This document shows, piece after piece, positions 58,747-64,000 of a stretch of 64,000 bases of DNA. Position 1 is the stretch's first letter; each line of letters starts with the position of its first letter. Source of the stretch: JBBDYG01 sp040901765 (GTDB taxonomy: Bacteria > Planctomycetota > Planctomycetia > Pirellulales > Lacipirellulaceae); contig JBBDYG010000039.1 of NCBI GenBank assembly GCA_040901765.1, positions 1 to 64,000 on the forward strand, read 5' to 3'. The position numbers were made by a program, and so were the translations under genes. The notes below the pieces were generated by a model. That model was not told the origin of the DNA, did no database searches, and worked only from the letters and a program-made list of their open reading frames with translations.

Positions 58747-60408
58747 CTACTCCGGTGCCTCCGCGGCCCTCTTCTGGGCTTCTCGGATGTCGTTGATGGT
58801 CTCTTCCAGGATCGTCGCCGCCGAGAAGCTCGGCGGGATCGAACGCGGCGGGAACTCCTTAAACGTTGCCGCGAACTTCGCGACCTCGTCCATCGACTGG
58901 TAGCCGTATTGAACGTGGTTCAGCACCCAGTCCCAATAGGTGTTGGACGTGATGTCGGCCCGCTCGAAAGGATCCTGGTACAAGTTGTAAATCTTCTGCA
59001 AACGGAGCTTCGTGAAGGGTTCGGCCCAAACCCCAAGGGTGCCTTGCTTGCGCTGCTCCGCGAAGACGAGCTTGTAATCGCCGATCCGCAATGCCACCAG
59101 CAGGCCGTCGTCGTCGGTGTAGAAGAACTTGTCCCGCGCACTCTTTACTCCCGGTTCGTTTCCGACTGTGCCGCTTACGTTGCGCAAAAACGCCGACTGA
59201 TCGTAGCCATCCAAATGCACCTTGTAGTTAATGCCGTTGGCGGTGTAGCCCTTGGCGCACTTGTTCACGATGTCTGGCTCGCCGGCAATGGCGCAAAGTG
59301 TCGGAATCCAGTCGTTGTGGCTCATCAGCTCATTGGTCACCGCGCCCGGCTTGATGACGCCCGGCCAGCGAACCAGGCAGGGCACGCGGAAGGCGCCTTC
59401 CCAGTTGGTATTCTTTTCGGAGCGGAAGTGCGTCATCGCGCCGTCCGGCCAGGTGTTCATGTGCGGGCCGTTGTCGGTGGAATAGACGACAATCGTGTTG
59501 TTCGCGATGCCCAAGTCGTCCAGAGTCTTCAAGAGCGAGCCGACGGTCTCGTCGTGCTCGATCATGCCGTCGATGTACTCGCTGTCTCCATGCTTGTACC
59601 GGCCGCGGTGCTCGGGACGGACGTGCGTGCGCAGGTGCATGCGCGTGGCGTTGTACCAGCAGAAGAAGGGCTTCTTGGCGGCTGTTTGGCGCTTCATGTA
59701 ATCGATGGCCGCGGCCGAGGTCTCGTCGTCGATCGTCTCCATACGTTTCTTAGTGAGCGGGCCGCTGTCGACGATCGTCTGCTTGCCGACTTTGCCCCAC
59801 CGCGGATCGACGGTAGGGTCGTCCACGTTCGTTGCTTTACATTTAAGCACGCCGCGCGGGCCGAACTTGGCGCGGAAGGCTGGATCTTTCGGGTAATCGG
59901 GAAGCTCAGGCTCTTCTTCCGCATTGAGGTGGTACAGGTTGCCGAAGAACTCGTCGAACCCGTTGACGGTGGGCAGTGTCTCGTTGCGGTCGCCGACGTG
60001 GTTCTTGCCGAACTGGCCCGTTGAGTAGCCGAGGTTCTTGAGCAGGCCGCCAATACTCGGATCGAACTGGCTCATCCCCATCGGGGCACCCGGGAAACCG
60101 ACCTTGGTGAGTCCGGTGCGAATACCGTGCTGGCCGGTGAGGAACGCCGCGCGGCCGGCGGTGCAGCTTTGCTCCCCGTAGTAATGAAGGAAGCGAATGC
60201 CTTCGTGGGCCAAACGGTCGATGTTGGGTGTGGTGTAGCCCATCAGGCCGTCACTGTACGCACTGATATTGCTGACTCCGATGTCGTCACCGAAGATGAC
60301 CACAATGTTCGGTTTCTTCGCGTCTTGGGCAAAGGCGGCAGAAACAGAAAGGAGCGGTCCGGCAACTCCTATCACGAGCGTTGCCGTCAGGATCGCAAAG
60401 CGTCGCAT
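58747..60408 (-). CDS. secreted arylsulfatase
   Basis: A 553-residue exported sulfatase. Signal peptide AILTATLVIGVAGPLLSVSA; metal ligands D41-D42 in NIVVIFGDDIGVSNIS; the formylglycine site C82-T-A-G-R86, a CxAxR variant that anaerobic or aerobic maturation enzymes still recognise; later VVYSTDNGPHMNTWPDGA supplies the Asp-Asn metal site. It is of the arylsulfatase A/B kind (family S1). The ATG at 60408 follows GGAGTTC; an upstream frame to 60552 is rejected. With the iduronate-2-sulfatase-like gene at 50861 it supports use of sulfated glycans. It lies 88 bases before the 2H/HAD fusion gene on the same strand. Confidence 0.94.
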   Translation of the reverse strand: MRRFAILTATLVIGVAGPLLSVSAAFAQDAKKPNIVVIFGDDIGVSNISAYSDGLMGYTTPNIDRLAHEGIRFLHYYGEQSCTAGRAAFLTGQHGIRTGLTKVGFPGAPMGMSQFDPSIGGLLKNLGYSTGQFGKNHVGDRNETLPTVNGFDEFFGNLYHLNAEEEPELPDYPKDPAFRAKFGPRGVLKCKATNVDDPTVDPRWGKVGKQTIVDSGPLTKKRMETIDDETSAAAIDYMKRQTAAKKPFFCWYNATRMHLRTHVRPEHRGRYKHGDSEYIDGMIEHDETVGSLLKTLDDLGIANNTIVVYSTDNGPHMNTWPDGAMTHFRSEKNTNWEGAFRVPCLVRWPGVIKPGAVTNELMSHNDWIPTLCAIAGEPDIVNKCAKGYTANGINYKVHLDGYDQSAFLRNVSGTVGNEPGVKSARDKFFYTDDDGLLVALRIGDYKLVFAEQRKQGTLGVWAEPFTKLRLQKIYNLYQDPFERADITSNTYWDWVLNHVQYGYQSMDEVAKFAATFKEFPPRSIPPSFSAATILEETINDIREAQKRAAEAPE

Positions 60409-60627
60409 GGCTCGAACTCCTCCAGCAAAACATAGAAACTCAATACACAACTGTACGTCGCCAGAAACAGCGGGGACGGCCTCAAACGGCTGGTTCAAAC
60501 CAGTTGCTGCGAGCCACCAAACTGGCCCATTTTCATTGGCAGTCAGGCGCATGTAAGATATACCGCAGTTCGGCGCCGATTGCTAGCAAATTCCGCAACT
60601 GCACCAGTTGTCGGTTGATGTGACGAC

Positions 60628-61437
60628 TCAGCGGAGTCGAATGCCCAGAAAAGCGGCGCAAAGAAGCGCTAACAAGAGTCCCGCCGGTTCCGGCACCGCC
60701 ACTGCGCCTCCACCGCCCCCCAGGCCGAAGTTCTGACGCCACACCTGGTAGTCGAGCGTATCGATGATGTCGTCGTCGATCCCATCGGCGCGGTCGTCGG
60801 TGGTGGAACCGAGCGTGTCGCGCCAGATCGTGTAGTCGGCGGCGTCTACCACATGGTTGCCGTTGTAGTCGCCAACCAGAGGCAATGGCGGCGGGACAAT
60901 TGCGCCGGTCACGTTGGCGAAGTTGGTTGGCGTGTTCATTTCGTGCATCAGATCGTGAACGTGATACGACAACACGCCGCCTTGAAGCGCGGGGTAGTTC
61001 GCGGCATGAATCGTGCCCCAATTCGGGCTGGTGAACTCGATGCGGCCTCCCTCGGGAAGCAGGAAGCCCGCGGGTAGGAAGCCCAGGTCCATGGATACCG
61101 TGCTAAAGTCGGGAGTCACGTTCGCCGCGGCAGCTAACGTCGAAGTGCCCACGAGCACCTTGCGGTGTCCGCTGATGAGCGTGTAGTTGGGTAGATTGTT
61201 CGGGAAGAACCACGTGGCGTGAACCGCGCCCCCTGACGTTTTGGAAACGAACCGCGAATCGTTGCCGCCCGTCTTAAAGACATTCTGCCCCGTGAACGTG
61301 GTGTCGATCTCAATGAACTGCAGCGTGCCGTCGGCGTTGGAATACAGTTCCTCAAAGTGCCACAGGTGAACGTTGGCCGCGGCGATATTTGCCAAGAAAA
61401 CCGCCAACCCACTCGCAAAGATCGCACGGACGAACAT
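60628..61437 (-). CDS. secreted protein with dockerin repeats and PEP-CTERM tail
   Basis: A 269-residue exported protein. Signal peptide AIFASGLAVFLANIAAANVH. The middle is a beta-sandwich-like domain with LWHFEELYSNADGTLQFIEI. Two calcium-loop repeats of dockerin type follow: GDYNGNHVVDAADYTIWRDT and GIDDDIIDTLDYQVWRQNFG; then VPEPAGLLLALLCAAFLGIR as an exosortase signal. Having both dockerin and PEP-CTERM suggests assembly onto a surface complex. The ATG at 61437 is preceded by GGGGGAA; a longer frame to 61566 is rejected. It diverges from lpd. Confidence 0.85.
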   Translation of the reverse strand: MFVRAIFASGLAVFLANIAAANVHLWHFEELYSNADGTLQFIEIDTTFTGQNVFKTGGNDSRFVSKTSGGAVHATWFFPNNLPNYTLISGHRKVLVGTSTLAAAANVTPDFSTVSMDLGFLPAGFLLPEGGRIEFTSPNWGTIHAANYPALQGGVLSYHVHDLMHEMNTPTNFANVTGAIVPPPLPLVGDYNGNHVVDAADYTIWRDTLGSTTDDRADGIDDDIIDTLDYQVWRQNFGLGGGGGAVAVPEPAGLLLALLCAAFLGIRLR

Positions 61438-61635
61438 AGATTTCCCCCGCAAGTAGCAATTCGACCCCGAACGGGGCGCGCACGCTGTCCCTATGTCCCT
61501 AATGTAGCAACGCCGGGTTTTTCTTGCACAAAACCCCGCCCCTTGCGGCTTCGCGTGGCCCACCAAGCTCCCATTGTCCGGCTTCGCCGGTTCGGTAAAC
61601 TTATGGGCTTACGGTGAAACGATTTACAACCAGAA

Positions 61636-63084
61636 ATGGGACCGCCGATGCACTCGCAGATTGTCGTTCTTGGTGGCGGCCCCGGCGGATACGCCGCGGC
61701 GTTCATGGCGGCCGATCTGGGCCTCGAAGTCGCCATTATTGAGGCCGACGCCCGGCTGGGCGGCACTTGTCTCCTGCGGGGCTGCATTCCCTCCAAGGCC
61801 CTTCTCCACGTGGCCAAAGTCATCTCCGAAGCGCAGGAAATGGCCGAGTGGGGGGTCGAATTCCGCCGGCCGGAAATTAACATCGACCGCGTCCGCGAGC
61901 GAAAAAACCAAGTCATCTCAACCCTCTCGGGCGGACTGGCACAGCTTGCCAAGAAGCGAAACGTGCGGATCATCAACGCCCGCGGCATTTTCGTCGATTC
62001 GACCACCCTCCAGTTCGAAGGGGGCGACGCCAAAACTTACGACGACGAGCGCCTCACCTTCGACCACTGTATCGTGGCCACCGGCTCCGTTCCCGCGATG
62101 CCCAAGATGTTCGCCATCAACTCGCCGCGGGTGATGGATTCGACCGGTGCCCTCGATCTGCCCGAAATGCCCGGCTCGCTGCTCGTGATCGGCGGCGGGT
62201 ATATCGGCCTCGAAATGGGTACCGTCTATTCGGAGCTTGGCGCCAAAGTGTCGGTCGTCGAACTCACCGAGGGCCTGCTGCCTGGGGCCGACCGCGACCT
62301 AGTCAAGCCGCTCGAAAAACGGGTCCGCGAGCGGTTTGCCGGCGTGTTTCTGGGCACCAAGGTCACGGGCCTCAAGGACATGGGCTACCACGTCGAAGTG
62401 CAGATGGAAGGCCCCGAGCAGAACGGCGCGTACAATTACGATCGAGTGCTGGTCTCGATCGGCCGGCGGCCGGTCACGAGCGGCATTGGGCTGGAAAACA
62501 CGAAGGTGAAGATCAACGAGAAGGGGTTTGTGGAAGTCAATAAACAACAGCGCACCAGCGACGAACACATCCTGGCGATCGGCGACGTGGCGGGCGATCC
62601 GATGCTGGCCCACAAGGCGTCGCATGAAGGCCGCGTGGCAGCGGAAGTGCTCGCGGGCGAACCCGCGGCGTTCGAGCCGGCGGCGATCCCCGCCGTGGTC
62701 TTCACCGACCCGGAAATCGCATGGGCTGGCCTGACGGTCGAAGAAGCAAAACGCGCCGATCGCAAGATCGAAGTGGCGCAATACCCCTGGCAGGCCAGCG
62801 GCCGGGCAATCGCAAACGCACGCACCGACGGCCTTACCAAGTGGATCATCGACCCCGAAACGGAGCGCGTGCTCGGTTGCGGCATCGTCGGTTCGGGCGC
62901 GGGCGAAATGATCGCCGAAGCGGTGCTCGCCATTGAAATGGGCGCCACCGTCCGCGACGTGGCCGAGACTATTCACCCCCATCCCACCATGACCGAAACG
63001 CTGGGCTTCGCCGCCGAAGTGCAATTGGGCACCGCGACGGAAGTTTACAAACCAAAACGGAAGCAGACGACTTCGGAGAAATAG
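61636..63084 (+). CDS. lpdA: dihydrolipoyl dehydrogenase (E3)
   Basis: A 482-residue flavoprotein that reoxidises dihydrolipoamide in 2-oxoacid dehydrogenase complexes. FAD site IVVLGGGPGGYAAAFMAADL (9-28), redox-active disulfide C45-LLRG-C50 in GGTCLLRGCIPSK, NAD site SLLVIGGGYIGLEMGTVYSE near 178-197, and the C-terminal dimer interface with H-P-H-P-T-M (catalytic His). The length is typical. An ATG at 61648 is an alternative start with equal family support. A 95-residue gene starts one base after its stop, followed by aceE, so this is the start of a pyruvate dehydrogenase locus; E2 is expected beyond the window. Confidence 0.95.
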   Translation: MGPPMHSQIVVLGGGPGGYAAAFMAADLGLEVAIIEADARLGGTCLLRGCIPSKALLHVAKVISEAQEMAEWGVEFRRPEINIDRVRERKNQVISTLSGGLAQLAKKRNVRIINARGIFVDSTTLQFEGGDAKTYDDERLTFDHCIVATGSVPAMPKMFAINSPRVMDSTGALDLPEMPGSLLVIGGGYIGLEMGTVYSELGAKVSVVELTEGLLPGADRDLVKPLEKRVRERFAGVFLGTKVTGLKDMGYHVEVQMEGPEQNGAYNYDRVLVSIGRRPVTSGIGLENTKVKINEKGFVEVNKQQRTSDEHILAIGDVAGDPMLAHKASHEGRVAAEVLAGEPAAFEPAAIPAVVFTDPEIAWAGLTVEEAKRADRKIEVAQYPWQASGRAIANARTDGLTKWIIDPETERVLGCGIVGSGAGEMIAEAVLAIEMGATVRDVAETIHPHPTMTETLGFAAEVQLGTATEVYKPKRKQTTSEK

Positions 63085-63085
63085 C

Positions 63086-63373
63086 ATGACCTCATACGAC
63101 ATTCAGCAATTGCTGACCCAACGGCCCTTTCGCCCCATGCGAATTCACTTTTTGGAAGGCGAAATGAAGGAAATCGGCCACCCAGAACTTGCTTGGTGCG
63201 CAGGAGACATGCTTTTCATAGGCGGCGGTAGACTCGACAACGGGCGTTTGGTAGTTGAAGAACTTGATGCAATTTATGGGATTAATCTCATCAAGAAGAT
63301 TGAACTGATTGAAACGCGCCCAGCTCAACTGGGCGGCAACGGAAACGCACAGAACCCGCCCACGGACGCTTAA
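63086..63373 (+). CDS. small protein of unknown function in the pyruvate dehydrogenase locus
   Basis: A 95-residue soluble protein. TSYDIQQLLTQRPFRPMRIH begins with a helix and a strand typical of a small beta-rich planctomycete family found as isolated genes; LEGEMKEIGHPELAWCAGDM and NGRLVVEELDAIYGINLIKK follow and a Gly/Asn-rich tail ends it. GGAGAA (63075-63080) lies before the ATG, which starts one base after the lpd stop. The tight spacing implies co-transcription with lpd and aceE, but I cannot name a function in the complex. Confidence 0.75.
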   Translation: MTSYDIQQLLTQRPFRPMRIHFLEGEMKEIGHPELAWCAGDMLFIGGGRLDNGRLVVEELDAIYGINLIKKIELIETRPAQLGGNGNAQNPPTDA

Positions 63374-63413
63374 GCCAATCTGGTTGGCCTTTTCCGACAG
63401 AAAGATTCTTCGT

Positions 63414-64000
63414 ATGTCACAAATCGAAACGCTCCAACGCCTCTCTCCGATTCCCGACGATCAAGACCCGGCCGAGACGGCCGAGTGGCTCGAGTCGCTC
63501 GACTACGTGCTGGAGAGCAAGGGTCCGGAGCGCGTGACGCAGTTGCTCGCGGCGCTGGAGCAGACGGCGTACCGCAACGGCGTGGAGATTCCGTTTTCGG
63601 CCACCACGCCGTACGTGAACACGATTCCCCACGAGAAGGAGCCGGCATATCCCGGCAACCGCGAACTCGAACGGCGGATTAAGAGCTTCGTGCGCTGGAA
63701 TGCGATGGCTATGGTTACCCGCGCCAACCGCGACCCCGCCGCGCCGGGCGGGCATATTTCCACGTTCGCTTCTTCGGCCACGCTGTATGAAGTCGCGCAG
63801 AACCACTTCTTCCGCGGCCGCGGCGAAGAGGGCTTCAGCGGCGATCAAATCTATTTTCAAGGCCACGCCGCGCCGGGCATGTACGCGAGGGCGTTTCTCG
63901 AAGGCCGGCTCACCGAACAGAATCTTGTGAACTTCCGCCGCGAGATGGGCGAAGGGGGCGGGCTTAGCTCCTATCCCCACCCCTGGCTCATGCCCAATTT
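63414..64000 (+). CDS. aceE: pyruvate dehydrogenase E1 component, homodimeric type (partial)
   Basis: The first 195 codons of a long gene cut by the window end. DDQDPAETAEWLESLDYVLE and RNGVEIPFSATTPYVNTIPH, then ELERRIKSFVRWNAMAMVTR and GGHISTFASSATLYEVAQNH are near-identical in pattern to E. coli AceE (887 residues), the thiamine-diphosphate enzyme that decarboxylates pyruvate. The thiamine site lies beyond the visible part. The ATG at 63414 gives MSQIETLQRL; the ribosome binding site is weak (GACAGAAAG). It lies 40 bases after the small gene and completes the visible lpd-orf-aceE arrangement. Confidence 0.94.
   Translation, partial: MSQIETLQRLSPIPDDQDPAETAEWLESLDYVLESKGPERVTQLLAALEQTAYRNGVEIPFSATTPYVNTIPHEKEPAYPGNRELERRIKSFVRWNAMAMVTRANRDPAAPGGHISTFASSATLYEVAQNHFFRGRGEEGFSGDQIYFQGHAAPGMYARAFLEGRLTEQNLVNFRREMGEGGGLSSYPHPWLMPN

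Overview
The window looks like a chromosomal segment of a planctomycete, most likely of the Pirellulales type. The evidence is two sets of the planctomycete DUF1501 / WD40-cytochrome / DUF1549-DUF1553 genes, secreted sulfatases, proteins with dockerin repeats and PEP-CTERM tails, and many secreted proteins that resemble nothing outside the phylum. There is no rRNA, convincing tRNA, CRISPR array or insertion sequence. Intergenic space is instead full of palindromic repeats.

Layout. 1-809 has no gene. 810-2685 (+) holds two VOC/glyoxalase-fold proteins, a small unknown and a secreted Ig-like protein. 5554-2724 (-) is a short operon: isochorismatase-type hydrolase, pirin, ECF42-type sigma factor. 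5824-14562 is cytochrome module 1: a WD40-cytochrome gene diverges from DUF1501, a PPC-domain protein, DUF1549/1553 and an esterase. 22244-15395 (-) is a housekeeping block: def, fmt, a 49-residue membrane protein, miaB, glnE. 22457-29066 (+) is a cell-envelope cluster: a TonB-like membrane anchor fused to a VWA domain, a secreted repeat protein, ExbB, two ExbD paralogues and an 811-residue TPR-like protein. 30741-34393 (+) encodes DNA topoisomerase VI B and A with a small gene between them bracketed by inverted repeats; a Uma2-type nuclease follows. 41642-35132 (-) is cytochrome module 2. 42131-50692 is accessory: an orphan antitoxin-like protein, two secreted repeat proteins, an oxidoreductase, a SWIM/SNF2 helicase and a PEP-CTERM protein. 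50861-61437 holds two sulfatases, a type II restriction-modification pair whose nuclease may be frameshifted, a Gly/Pro-rich protein, an NTF2-like protein, a 2H-phosphoesterase/HAD fusion and a dockerin plus PEP-CTERM protein. 61636-64000 begins a pyruvate dehydrogenase locus (lpd, small gene, aceE cut by the window edge).

How the parts fit. The cytochrome modules, sulfatases, dockerin proteins and esterase suggest envelope-linked degradation of sulfated or complex polymers. The ExbB/ExbD cluster could use proton-motive force to drive the TonB-like VWA protein. The strongest candidates for something undescribed are that cluster, the topoisomerase VI locus with its bracketed cargo gene, and several families of palindromic repeats that repeatedly overlap or abut stop codons.
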